A stretch of DNA of 64,000 bases from Paracoccus denitrificans (GTDB lineage: Bacteria > Pseudomonadota > Alphaproteobacteria > Rhodobacterales > Rhodobacteraceae). Where the stretch lies: positions 124,001 through 188,000 of the forward strand of contig VAFL01000003.1 in assembly GCA_005768755.1 (NCBI GenBank), in the 5' to 3' direction. Each line of letters opens with the position of its first letter. The stretch's first letter is position 1. Under the pieces are notes generated by a model that was given only the letters and a program-made list of their open reading frames with translations, did not search any database and was not told the DNA's origin. Of this stretch, positions 32,565 through 40,519 are shown one piece after another. Position numbers and translations under genes: made by a program.

Positions 32565-33959
32565 TCAGTCTTCAGGCCCGATCATCAGTTCCGGGCGAAC
32601 GACCTTGTCGAAGGTCTCGCCATCGACAAAGCCAAGCGCGATGGCCTCTTCGCGCAGCGTGGTGCCGTTCTTGTGGGCGGTTTTGGCGACCTTCGTAGCG
32701 TTGTCATAGCCGATGGTGGGTGCCAGCGCCGTCACCAGCATCAACGATTCCTTCATCAGCTTGTCGATGCGCGCGGTGTTCGCCTGCGTGCCCACGACCA
32801 TATTGTCGGTGAACGACCCCGCCGCGTCGCCCAGAAGCTGCATGGATTGCAGGACGTTATAGGACATCATCGGGTTATAGACGTTCAGTTCGAAATGCCC
32901 CTGAGAGCCGGCGATGGTGACCGCCGCATCATTGCCCATGACATGCGCGCAGACCATCGTCAGCGCCTCGGCCTGGGTCGGGTTGACCTTGCCGGGCATG
33001 ATCGAGGAACCGGGTTCGTTCTCAGGCAGGATCAGCTCTCCCAGACCGGAACGCGGGCCGGACCCCAGCAAACGCAGGTCGTTGGCGATCTTGAACAGCG
33101 ACGCCGCGATGGTTTTCAGCGCGCCCGAGAAGAAGACCATCGCGTCATGCGCGGCGAGCGCCTCGAACTTGTTGGGGGCGGTGACGAAGGGCAGATCGGT
33201 GATCTTGGCGATTTCCGACGCGATTTCCTTGTCCCAGCCCTTCTTGGTGTTCAGCCCGGTGCCGACCGCCGTGCCGCCCTGCGCGAGTTCGTAAATCTGC
33301 GGCAGGCACATCTTCACGCGTTCGATCCCCATGCGGACCTGATGGGCATAGCCGCCGAATTCCTGACCAAGCGTCAGGGGCGTCGCATCCTGCGTGTGCG
33401 TGCGGCCGATCTTGATGATGTCCTTGAATTCCTCGGCCTTGGCTTCCAGTGCGGATGCCAGCTTTTCCAGCCCCGGCAGCAGCGTGTCGCGCGCCATCAT
33501 GCCGATGGCGACATGCATCGCGGTCGGGAAGGTGTCGTTGGACGACTGGCCCATGTTCACGTGGTCGTTCGGATGGACCGGCTTCTTGGAACCCAACTCG
33601 CCGCCCAGAATTTCGATGGCACGGTTGGACACGACCTCATTCGCGTTCATGTTCGACTGGGTGCCCGACCCGGTCTGCCAGACGACAAGCGGGAAGTTGT
33701 CGTCGAACTTGCCCTCGAACACTTCGGTCGCGGCCTGTTCCATGGCGTTCGCCACATCGTCGGGCAGCTTGCCTTCCTTGTGGTTGATCCGCGCCGCAGC
33801 CAGCTTGATCGCGCCAAGCGCGCGGATTATGGCGACCGGCTGACGCTCCCATCCAATGGGGAAATTCATGATCGAGCGCTGTGTCTGCGCACCCCAGTAT
33901 TTGGAGGCATCGACCTCCAGCGGGCCGAAGCTGTCGGTTTCGGTGCGGGTCTTGGTCAT
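32565..33959 (-). CDS. fumC: Fumarate hydratase, class II
   Basis: Hydrates fumarate to malate in the TCA cycle with no iron-sulfur cluster. The 464-residue product has YWGAQTQRSIMNFPIG (about 21-36), GSGTQSNMNANEV (about 97-109), NMGQSSNDTFPTAMH (about 131-145), GRTHTQDATPLTLGQE (about 184-199) and the signature GSSIMPGKVNPTQAE (about 317-331) with the catalytic serine. GAGGGAAC precedes the ATG. Confidence 0.97.
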   Translation of the reverse strand: MTKTRTETDSFGPLEVDASKYWGAQTQRSIMNFPIGWERQPVAIIRALGAIKLAAARINHKEGKLPDDVANAMEQAATEVFEGKFDDNFPLVVWQTGSGTQSNMNANEVVSNRAIEILGGELGSKKPVHPNDHVNMGQSSNDTFPTAMHVAIGMMARDTLLPGLEKLASALEAKAEEFKDIIKIGRTHTQDATPLTLGQEFGGYAHQVRMGIERVKMCLPQIYELAQGGTAVGTGLNTKKGWDKEIASEIAKITDLPFVTAPNKFEALAAHDAMVFFSGALKTIAASLFKIANDLRLLGSGPRSGLGELILPENEPGSSIMPGKVNPTQAEALTMVCAHVMGNDAAVTIAGSQGHFELNVYNPMMSYNVLQSMQLLGDAAGSFTDNMVVGTQANTARIDKLMKESLMLVTALAPTIGYDNATKVAKTAHKNGTTLREEAIALGFVDGETFDKVVRPELMIGPED

Positions 33960-34030
33960 GGCGTGGTTCCCTCGTGGATTTGGCGAGGGTTCTAGCCGCA
34001 GGGGCGGGGATTCGCAAATGGTATGCGGTT

Positions 34031-34076
34031 GTATGCACTCATTCCGGAGCAGCGCCCGAGAGGGATGAGTGCATGC
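34031..34076. repeat. Long inverted repeat between fumC and sspB
   Basis: TGCACTCATTCC and GGGATGAGTGCA are separated by 16 bases; with flanking pairs the stem reaches about 15 bp with two wobbles. It lies 72 bp upstream of the fumC start, downstream of sspB on the same strand. There is no T-tract in either direction. It could be an operator for fumC or an mRNA-end structure. Confidence 0.55.
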
Positions 34077-34149
34077 AAGTCGTCAGCAGTTCCTGCGATG
34101 CGGAACCCACCTGAGGCTTAAAAGGCTGGCAGGAAAACCTTGGGGAAAC

Positions 34150-34614
34150 CTATTTACGCCACTGGTCCAGGCTTACGACTTCGCCGCTGCCCTTTGTTTC
34201 TTCTTCCTCGGGGGGCGCGACTTCGGCCTCGTCGATCTCGTCTTCGTCGTCATCATCGGTTTCCTGCGTTTCAAAGCGCAGGCCGAACTCGACCGAGGGG
34301 TCAACGAAGGTGCGCATGGCGTCGAAGGGGATGACCAGCCGTTCGGGCGAGTTGCCGAAGTTCAGCGTCACCTCGAAATGGTCGTCGTCGACGATCAGAT
34401 TCTCGTACCAGTGCTGAATAACGATGGTCATTTCCGACGGGTAACGTTCGCGTAGCCAATCGGCGATGTCGACGCCGTCCTCGCGCGTGTCGAAGGTGAT
34501 GAAGAAGTGATGCTCGCCCGGCAGGCCATTATCGGCGACGCGCTGCAGGACTTCGGCAATCAGCCCCTGCATCGCGCGATGCATCAATCCGCCATAGTCG
34601 ATTGCGCGCGTCAT
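34150..34614 (-). CDS. sspB: SspB-family ClpXP adaptor protein
   Basis: SspB binds ssrA-tagged proteins and hands them to ClpXP. The 154-residue product has the folded core MTRAIDYGGLMHRAMQ to about 115 (HHFFITFDTREDGVDIADWL, LNFGNSPERLVIPFDAM) and an acidic disordered linker (DDDDEDEIDEAEVAPPEEE) ending in VVSLDQWRK, the ClpX-binding tail. The ATG at 34614 follows AAGGGGC; a 12-residue extension is rejected. The tmRNA gene that makes the tag lies about 1.4 kb away on the same strand, past an antiporter gene. Confidence 0.9.
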   Translation of the reverse strand: MTRAIDYGGLMHRAMQGLIAEVLQRVADNGLPGEHHFFITFDTREDGVDIADWLRERYPSEMTIVIQHWYENLIVDDDHFEVTLNFGNSPERLVIPFDAMRTFVDPSVEFGLRFETQETDDDDEDEIDEAEVAPPEEEETKGSGEVVSLDQWRK

Positions 34615-34741
34615 CTGGAAGCCCCTTCTTGCCGTAGTCATCCGGCGCATTCGCCGCGATCGGGTCGAGTATAGGGATTGAACCCGTTATGAAAAGGGGG
34701 CGACTGTCACAGGGACGGGCAGCCCGACGGAAAGAGGAAGA

Positions 34742-35965
34742 ATGAACTACGAGTTGTTTCTCACGCTGATGGGCGTGATCACATTGTTGGCGGCGGTTCT
34801 GCCGCATTTCCTGAAGAATCTGCCGATTTCTCTGCCGATGGTGTTAGTCGGATGCGGCCTTCTGCTGCCGCTTGCGCTACCGGAATTCCCGACGATCGAT
34901 GTGATCTCTTACGGGGTGTTCATTGAAAAGCTGACCGAATTCGCAGTCATCATGTCGCTGACAGGCGCCGGGCTGAAAATCGACCGGCGGATCGGTTGGC
35001 GGTCCTGGGGCACGACATGGCGGCTTTTGGCGATCACGATGCCACTGTCGATCATCATGGTGACGCTTGGCGGAATGTGGCTTGTCGGCCTGCCACTGGC
35101 TGCGGCGGTACTGTTGGGGGCGGCCATTGCCCCGACCGATCCTGTCTTGGCGGCCAGCGTGCAGGTCGGCAAACCCCGCGAAGGAAACGAGCCTGAGACG
35201 CGATTTGCGCTGACCAGTGAGGCAGGGCTGAATGACGGTCTGGCATTCCCCTTCGTCTATCTGGCAATCGCGCTGGCGAGCGAGGGCTTCAATGGCCAGG
35301 TTCTGATGGATTGGCTGACGATTTCGGTTCTGTGGAAGATCGTCTGCGGCGTGGGCGTCGGTCTTTTGGTGGGTGCGGCGGTTGCGCGGCTGGTTTTCAT
35401 CATCGTCAACCCGGCGAAAGGGGCACAGGGCTTTGTGGCTTTGTCATTGACATTGACCGCTTACGGACTGTGTGAGCTGGCGCATGGCTATGGTTTCATT
35501 GCCGTTTTCGTGGCCGCTCTGACCTTCCGCGATTTTGAGCGTGAGGACGAATATCACGTGATTCTTCACGATTTCGGGGAAGAGATCGAGATGCTGTTCC
35601 TGGCGCTTTTGCTGATGCTGCTGGGCGTGGCCGTGGCGCAGGGATTGCTGGCCGAATTAAGCTTTCCGATGGTCGTTCTGGCACTGCTGGTCATTGCCGT
35701 CATCCGTCCGATCTGCGGTTGGGCAGGGTTGATCGGAAGCGGGCTGTCCCAACGGCAAAGGCTGGGCATTTCTGTGCTTGGCATCCGCGGGATCGGCACG
35801 TTCTACTACCTGTCCTATGCCCTGAACAATGCCGAGTTCGACATCGAACTTGGACGCGAGCTGTGGGCGATTTCGGCGCTGATCGTGCTGATTTCGGTCG
35901 TGCTGCATGGCATCTGGGCACCGCGCATCATTCAGGTCGCGGACGAAAAGGACCAGATAAAATAG
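34742..35965 (+). CDS. CPA1-type Na+/H+ (cation/proton) antiporter
   Basis: A 407-residue inner-membrane protein with about twelve hydrophobic segments, expected to exchange cations for protons. Key motifs are LLGAAIAPTDPVLAASV (about 122-138) with the transport aspartate in PTDP, TSEAGLNDGLAFPFVY (about 157-172) with the Asn-Asp pair, and GIRGIGTFYYLSYAL (about 342-356). The cation cannot be read from sequence. The ATG at 34742 follows AAGAGGAAG; it is divergent from sspB. The ssrA gene starts converging on it just after its stop. Confidence 0.87.
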   Translation: MNYELFLTLMGVITLLAAVLPHFLKNLPISLPMVLVGCGLLLPLALPEFPTIDVISYGVFIEKLTEFAVIMSLTGAGLKIDRRIGWRSWGTTWRLLAITMPLSIIMVTLGGMWLVGLPLAAAVLLGAAIAPTDPVLAASVQVGKPREGNEPETRFALTSEAGLNDGLAFPFVYLAIALASEGFNGQVLMDWLTISVLWKIVCGVGVGLLVGAAVARLVFIIVNPAKGAQGFVALSLTLTAYGLCELAHGYGFIAVFVAALTFRDFEREDEYHVILHDFGEEIEMLFLALLLMLLGVAVAQGLLAELSFPMVVLALLVIAVIRPICGWAGLIGSGLSQRQRLGISVLGIRGIGTFYYLSYALNNAEFDIELGRELWAISALIVLISVVLHGIWAPRIIQVADEKDQIK

Positions 35966-35984
35966 ACTGAAACATCAACGGGTT

Positions 35985-36305
35985 GAAGTGCAGGTTTCTG
36001 TTGCCAGGTACCTGCGAACCCCGCCTTACGCGGCTAGGCGCAAGGGCTTAGTTTCGGCGACCCGAACTGCTTACGCAGCCAGGGCCATTGCCGGAGCACG
36101 GTTGTCGTTGGCAACTGTACATTTTGCACCGATAACGGTGGTAGCTCACCGAGGCAAAGCCATCCCCTTTACACGTTCGTCGATCCTGTTTCGGCCCCAG
36201 ATCCCCCCAACGAAGGCGAATTTGGTGGAGCCGCCGGGTACCGCCCCCGGGTCCGATCCGCTTATTACGAGCGCGTTTATGCCCATAGTCCGGGCGAACC
36301 CGAAC
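35985..36305 (-). ncRNA. ssrA: Circularly permuted two-piece tmRNA
   Basis: tmRNA rescues stalled ribosomes and adds a degradation tag. Transcribed right to left, the acceptor piece comes first: T-arm stem CCGGG/CCCGG with loop GGCGGTA, then CGGCTCC and an encoded ACCA ending at 36223. A 24-base intervening segment (36222-36199) follows, then the coding piece from 36198, starting GGGGCCG, which pairs with CGGCTCC as the acceptor stem. ACGAACGTGT of the coding piece pairs with ACGCGCTCGT of the acceptor piece (P2). The tag frame 36112-36071 reads ANDNRAPAMALAA-stop. The noncanonical T-loop and permutation are known for alphaproteobacteria. The outer ends are approximate. Confidence 0.92.
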
Positions 36306-36311
36306 AGGGGG

Positions 36312-36340
36312 AATATAGGGGCGTGGAACGCCGCCCGCAA
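36312..36340 (-). promoter_or_regulatory. ssrA promoter
   Basis: On the minus strand TTGCGG (36340-36335) and TATATT (36317-36312) are 17 bp apart, giving a start near 36305, just before the CGGG-TTCG-CCCG hairpin that opens the acceptor piece. The phased 11-bp repeat array begins 12 bp upstream of the -35. Confidence 0.7.
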
Positions 36341-36352
36341 GGGCGTGCCTGC

Positions 36353-36396
36353 TGTACACCACCCGTACACAGGGCGTACATATGCCGTACATACGC
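36353..36396 (-). repeat. Four tandem 11-bp repeats upstream of the ssrA promoter
   Basis: On the plus strand the cores TGTACACC, CGTACACA, CGTACATA and CGTACATA start at 36353, 36364, 36375 and 36386, exactly 11 bp apart; on the minus strand they read TRTGTACG, pointing at ssrA. The same motif and period are at 1214-1246 in front of murB. The array also sits 21-64 bp upstream of the divergent deaminase ATG, so it could control either gene. Confidence 0.72.
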
Positions 36397-36416
36397 ACAA
36401 AACCCGGGGCAGAGAG

Positions 36417-37022
36417 ATGAACAAGCCGATCAATGTTGACGACACGGCACTGGCCGGCGCGCTGTTGAGTGCGCTTGAGGACCATATCCTGCCGCTGACC
36501 CGCAAGGGCGTGGCCGCAGGCAACAAGATCTTCGGCGCCGCGCTGCTGCGAAAATCCGACGGCGCCGTCGTGCTGGCCGAGACGAATAACGAGACCGAGA
36601 ACCCGCTTTGGCATGGCGAGGTGCATCTGCTGAAACGCTATCACGAGGCCGAGGGCCTGCCGCCGCCCGAAGACCTGATCTTCCTGTCGACGCACGAACC
36701 CTGTTCGATGTGCCTTTCAGCGATCACCTGGGCGGGGTTCGACAATTTCTTCGACTTCTTCACCCATGAGGACAGCCGCGACAGCTTTGCCATCCCCCAT
36801 GATCTGAAGATCCTGAAAGAGGTCTTCACGCTGGATCCCGGCGGCTATCGGCGTGAGAATGCCTATTGGCAAGCGCGCTCGGTGACCGAGGTGATTGGGG
36901 GGGCTGCGCCCGATGCGCAGGCGGGGCTGAAGGCGCAGGCGCAGCGGATCGCGGCGGAGTACGACGCGCTTTCGATGGCGTATCAGGATGGAAAGGCGGA
37001 GAATGCAATTCCGTTGCGGTAG
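36417..37022 (+). CDS. Cytidine/deoxycytidylate deaminase-superfamily protein
   Basis: A 201-residue zinc-dependent deaminase-like protein. The zinc and proton-shuttle motif WHGEVHLLKRY (about 66-76) has His-Ala/Gly-Glu, and HEPCSMCLSAITWAGFD (about 97-113) has the two cysteine ligands. The N-terminus and long C-terminal helix differ from guanine deaminase, cytosine deaminase and TadA, so the substrate is not assigned. The ATG at 36417 with GGGGCAGAGAG upstream is the start; the open frame further upstream is the tmRNA gene read backwards. Confidence 0.82.
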   Translation: MNKPINVDDTALAGALLSALEDHILPLTRKGVAAGNKIFGAALLRKSDGAVVLAETNNETENPLWHGEVHLLKRYHEAEGLPPPEDLIFLSTHEPCSMCLSAITWAGFDNFFDFFTHEDSRDSFAIPHDLKILKEVFTLDPGGYRRENAYWQARSVTEVIGGAAPDAQAGLKAQAQRIAAEYDALSMAYQDGKAENAIPLR

Positions 37023-37067
37023 CTGGCGGTCCAACCAATCGCCTGGCCTTAGCGCACAGCAAGCGGA

Positions 37068-38051
37068 CTACTTTTTAATGGCCTTCTCATTTTTTGTCTC
37101 ACCCCGCCTGCGAATGCGATGCCACTTCAGATAGCGCCATATCGCCCGGTTCTGTTCCTGTGGAGACCGGCGGTCGAGGTTCAGCCCATAATCGTGAGAG
37201 AGTATTCTGGCAACGCCCCTGTCCACGAGAGGGTTTCCTTTCAGGTCGAATAGCGACGTGAAGGATTCGCCGAATTGCTGGTACGAAAAGACCGAAATTC
37301 GTAGCAGTAGATAGCCCGCCAATATCAAGCACGGGGCCAGCCAGACGGCTGGGGGCAGGTCTTCGAATTGCCCGACCAGACATCCGGGCCAGAGACCGAC
37401 GATCCCATCTGCAACAACGATGGCGGCGGAAACCCAACAGCCTATGGCAGCGTAGACCGCGCCGTCCCCTATCGCCTGCTGGCCATCAATCTCGGCGCGC
37501 AAGTCGTTGTCGATGGATAGCCAGAGTCGCGGCCAGTAAAATATTGAGTCCATACCGTATTTGAGGTTCGGGTACTGTTCATATGCCGCGATCAGGTTGC
37601 CGAGCCTCGTAGGCCATGAGACGGTCGGGTTGCAGTTGACTGGATCAATTGGAAAATCCGAAATCTGTGAAGCCGCTTCGTAATATCTGCGATCAAGCTG
37701 CGCCCGGTCCTTTCGCGAGCAATGCACTGTGGAACGGAGACGATTATTGCGGCGCATGGTCCTGTGCAGCCTTGCAAGCCGCCGACGCTCGGATCTCATG
37801 CCAGCTCGCCAGAGGAAGGCGGGCCAGTATCTTCGTCCTTCGACCAGCATATAGATTGGCCGGTCCAGCAGCAGGAATATGAGACCGGCGGCCAAAGCCA
37901 TTGCCAGGAACATGATCGAGGCCGATAGCGGTTTGTCATCTACCGTCAGACTTGGCTTGTGCAGCAGTGCAATCGTCGCAGAAACGATTCCGCCGGGCAG
38001 CAGGACGCGATAAAAGAGCCGGCTGCCAAAACTAACCGGAAGCTTCATCAA
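37068..38051 (-). CDS. Membrane protein of unknown function
   Basis: I do not recognise a function for this 327-residue protein. There are two membrane segments near the N-terminus (about 15-32 and 43-66), a cytosolic basic region (RSERRRLARLHRTMRRNNR) and PTRLGNLIAAYEQYPNLKYGMDSIFYWPRLWL (about 147-178; quoted motifs PTRLGN, YGMDS, WPRLW), a block I associate with other uncharacterised membrane proteins, then two more membrane segments (about 200-260). Base composition looks less GC-rich than the neighbours and codon use less typical, which suggests transfer. The CsbD gene ends 2 bp upstream on the same strand. Confidence 0.6.
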   Translation of the reverse strand: MMKLPVSFGSRLFYRVLLPGGIVSATIALLHKPSLTVDDKPLSASIMFLAMALAAGLIFLLLDRPIYMLVEGRRYWPAFLWRAGMRSERRRLARLHRTMRRNNRLRSTVHCSRKDRAQLDRRYYEAASQISDFPIDPVNCNPTVSWPTRLGNLIAAYEQYPNLKYGMDSIFYWPRLWLSIDNDLRAEIDGQQAIGDGAVYAAIGCWVSAAIVVADGIVGLWPGCLVGQFEDLPPAVWLAPCLILAGYLLLRISVFSYQQFGESFTSLFDLKGNPLVDRGVARILSHDYGLNLDRRSPQEQNRAIWRYLKWHRIRRRGETKNEKAIKK

Positions 38052-38053
38052 CG

Positions 38054-38284
38054 TCAGTCATCCGGCCCGCCGCCGGGGCCATGCGTGCCGCCCATTCGCA
38101 GAAAACGGTCAACCTCGCCCTCGGCGTGCTCTCTCGTCCAGCCATATTTTTCCTGCAGCTTCCCTGCCAGCCGCTCGCGATTGCCGGCGACAATGTCGAT
38201 TTCTTCATCGGAAAGCTCGCTCCACTTATCCTGAATGTCCTCCCTGAGCTTTAGCCAATTCTTTGCAACACGATCCCATTCCAT
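38054..38284 (-). CDS. CsbD-family stress protein
   Basis: A 76-residue hydrophilic protein. WDRVAKNWLKLREDIQDKWSELSDEEIDIVAGNRERLAGKLQEKYG is the CsbD/YjbJ domain pattern: a charged helix, a WSELSDEE turn and a second helix. These proteins rise under general stress; the biochemical role is unknown. The ATG at 38284 follows AAGGGC; a longer frame to 38344 lacks family residues and is rejected. It ends 2 bp before the unknown membrane protein, so the two are probably co-transcribed. Confidence 0.85.
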   Translation of the reverse strand: MEWDRVAKNWLKLREDIQDKWSELSDEEIDIVAGNRERLAGKLQEKYGWTREHAEGEVDRFLRMGGTHGPGGGPDD

Positions 38285-38367
38285 GGCGTGGCCCTTGTGG
38301 TGTTCCCCTCGGGTGTGAGCGCGTGAACCGCTGTCTCTGGACACTACCCTTTTGAGATCATAACAGA

Positions 38368-38392
38368 AAATGGGGCGCGATGCGCCCCATTT
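38368..38392 (-). terminator. Terminator after the binding-protein gene
   Basis: AAATGGGGCGC and GCGCCCCATTT form a perfect 11-bp stem around GAT, followed on the minus strand by TTCTG. It lies 33 bp past the solute-binding-protein stop and upstream of csbD. Confidence 0.8.
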
Positions 38393-38425
38393 ATGCCGTG
38401 CGATCCGTTATGGCGTGATCGCGGG

Positions 38426-39466
38426 TCAGAAACCCGCCTTGATCTTCTCGAACTCGGCCAGTTGCTTTTCGCGCAGCTGCGGAGAGTTCGGGGTCTGGTT
38501 CAGGATCGGGGCGTCAATGGGGCCGAGGCCGGTTTTGACGGCTTCCTCGTCCTTGATGGTTTCCATGCCGGCCACGGTGGTCGGGCCGTAGCCGATCGTG
38601 TCCAGAAGGCCCTTGGCCGAACTGGGGTCCAGCCAGGCGTTGATGAAGTCATAGACCTTGTCTTCGTTGCCGGGTCCGTCCTTCATGTTGATGAAGCCGC
38701 AGATGAAGTTGGACGAACCTTCCGTCGGCGCGCGCTGGAAGCCCACGGGGTAATTGTCGGCCTGCAGATAGGTCACACCGTCATTCCAGGACCAGGCAAC
38801 ATCGACCTGACCCGAGGCCATCAGCTGCGCCTGTTCGGACGGGTCGGACCAGTAGGCGGCAACGTTCTGGTGTGCCTGGCGAAGCCAGTCGGCGGCGGCG
38901 GCAAACTGTTCGTCGCTGACCTCGGTCCAATCAGTCACGCCGGTGGCCAGATAGGCAAGTGCCCAGACATCGTCCGAACTGTCGGGCAGCGAGGTGCGCC
39001 CGGCGTAATCGGGGTTCAGGAACACGTTCAGGCTGGCGACATCCTCGGCCGGGACCTTTTCGGTATTATAGGCGATGGCGGTCGCACCCCAATCGGTCGG
39101 GATATACCAGACGCCCTCGTCGTCGTGGAACACGTCCGAGCCGTTGAACTGCGGATCGAGGTCTTCATAGGCCGGGATTCGTGAGACATCCCAGGGCTCG
39201 ATCAGCCCCGCATCGCGATATTTCGAGACCATCTGACTGCAGGGGTGCACGACGTCGGCCTTGAAGCCGGATGCGATCTTCTGAAAAGCCTCGTCATCAT
39301 CGCCGTAAAGCGCGAAGGTCGGGCTGTCGCCGTGCTGGTCGATATAGGGTTGGAACAGCACCGGTTCTTCGAACCCCGCCCAGTCGAAGACGGTCAGTTC
39401 TGAATCGGCGGCGAAGGCGGGGGTGGCGAAAACCGCGACGATTGCGGTCGAGCGCAGGAAGGTCAT
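38426..39466 (-). CDS. Extracellular solute-binding protein, polyamine type
   Basis: A 346-residue periplasmic binding protein with a signal peptide (MTFLRSTAIVAVFATPAFA, cut near residue 19). The mature start SELTVFDWAGFEEP and DPQFNGSDVFHDDEGVWYIPTDWGATAIAYNTEKVP match PotD/PotF-like proteins for putrescine or spermidine. Family 1-type ABC importers need a permease and ATPase, and none is near. The ATG at 39466 is set by the signal peptide; the Shine-Dalgarno is weak. Ligand is inferred from family, not residues. Confidence 0.85.
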   Translation of the reverse strand: MTFLRSTAIVAVFATPAFAADSELTVFDWAGFEEPVLFQPYIDQHGDSPTFALYGDDDEAFQKIASGFKADVVHPCSQMVSKYRDAGLIEPWDVSRIPAYEDLDPQFNGSDVFHDDEGVWYIPTDWGATAIAYNTEKVPAEDVASLNVFLNPDYAGRTSLPDSSDDVWALAYLATGVTDWTEVSDEQFAAAADWLRQAHQNVAAYWSDPSEQAQLMASGQVDVAWSWNDGVTYLQADNYPVGFQRAPTEGSSNFICGFINMKDGPGNEDKVYDFINAWLDPSSAKGLLDTIGYGPTTVAGMETIKDEEAVKTGLGPIDAPILNQTPNSPQLREKQLAEFEKIKAGF

Positions 39467-39586
39467 GAGCGATGGCCTTTCGGTTGAGTATGACGATCCG
39501 ACGCTAGCGGGTGGCAGAAAACCGCGCAAGCGGATTGCTGCGGCGCGTGTGGGTTGGCGTTGCTGCTGCGTCGCAAACGGGCAGTG

Positions 39587-40519
39587 CTACCACCGCCCCG
39601 ACGCGCCGCCACCAGATGAGGACCCGCCGCCAAAGCCGCCGCTGCTACTGCTGCTGCTGGACCTGCTTGAGCCGGACGAGTAACTGCGATGCCGCGTTCG
39701 GTCCAGAAATGTGCCATCCTCGGCAAAGCGGTCCGTATAGGACAAAGAGCGGGTCAGCATCGTGCTCCACCCGCATTTCTGGCACAGCCGTTTGACGGAA
39801 TGCTGCGACACTTTCCAGCCGTCGCCGTCTGCGTCACGCTTGATGGGTTCCGATATTTCGACAAGACCGCGCTTGCGGCATTGCGGGCAGCGGTTGCGCA
39901 TCCACAGCATGTACCCGCCGATGGTCACCGGAAGCGACAGGATCGCGGCGGCGACGATTCCGAAGATGGCCAGCGGGTTGCGTTTGCCCCAGCCGGGTTC
40001 CGGCGGAGGCGGCGGAGGTGGCGGCACGTCGCCGGCCGCGTGGGGACGGGCGATCTGTTCGATCACCGCCAGCGTGCCCTTGCGCAGGCCGGTCGAATAA
40101 TCGCCGTCCCGGAATTCCGGCAGCATGACATCGTCCATGATGTCCTGCGCGGTCGCGTCGAAGGCGGCGGGATAGCCGGCCCCAAGCTCGATCCGCGCTT
40201 CGCGGTCGTCGCGCAGGATCAGCATCATGAAGCCGTCATTCTTTCGCTTGTCGCCGACGCCCCAGTAGTTGAACAGGCGCGTCGCAAACGGCTCTAACCC
40301 CGATGTGCCGCCATGACTGGCGCGGGTGTCGAGCGTGACGACCGTTCCTTCGACGCCGGTATCGTTGTTCAGCGCAATCAGCGCCTGGTCCAGCACACGG
40401 GTATCGTCATTGCTGAGAAGTTCGGCGAAATCGTTGATCGAGGTATATTCCCAGTCGGGCAGCGACTGCGCGGCTGCCGGAAGGGCCAGAAATATCCACA
40501 GCAGTATGACGCGGATCAT
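39587..40519 (-). CDS. TPM-domain protein with zinc-ribbon-like tail
   Basis: A 310-residue membrane protein with a signal peptide (MIRVILLWIFLALPAAAQ), a periplasmic TPM domain (about 30-160; TRLFNYWGVGDKRKNDGFMM, RIELGAGYPAAFDA), a proline run, one membrane helix (about 186-206), and a cytosolic Cys-rich part: CPQC at about 213 and CQKCG at about 247, probably a zinc ribbon. The end is Ser/Gly-rich (SSGGFGGGSSSGGGASGRW). TPM proteins were linked to photosystem II repair in plants; the bacterial role is unclear. ppk2 starts upstream and overlaps by 4 bp. Confidence 0.82.
   Translation of the reverse strand: MIRVILLWIFLALPAAAQSLPDWEYTSINDFAELLSNDDTRVLDQALIALNNDTGVEGTVVTLDTRASHGGTSGLEPFATRLFNYWGVGDKRKNDGFMMLILRDDREARIELGAGYPAAFDATAQDIMDDVMLPEFRDGDYSTGLRKGTLAVIEQIARPHAAGDVPPPPPPPPEPGWGKRNPLAIFGIVAAAILSLPVTIGGYMLWMRNRCPQCRKRGLVEISEPIKRDADGDGWKVSQHSVKRLCQKCGWSTMLTRSLSYTDRFAEDGTFLDRTRHRSYSSGSSRSSSSSSSGGFGGGSSSGGGASGRW

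Noticed and set aside
35988..36416. Plus-strand extension of the deaminase frame
   Set aside because: This DNA is the ssrA gene on the other strand, and the deaminase motifs start only after the ATG at 36417.
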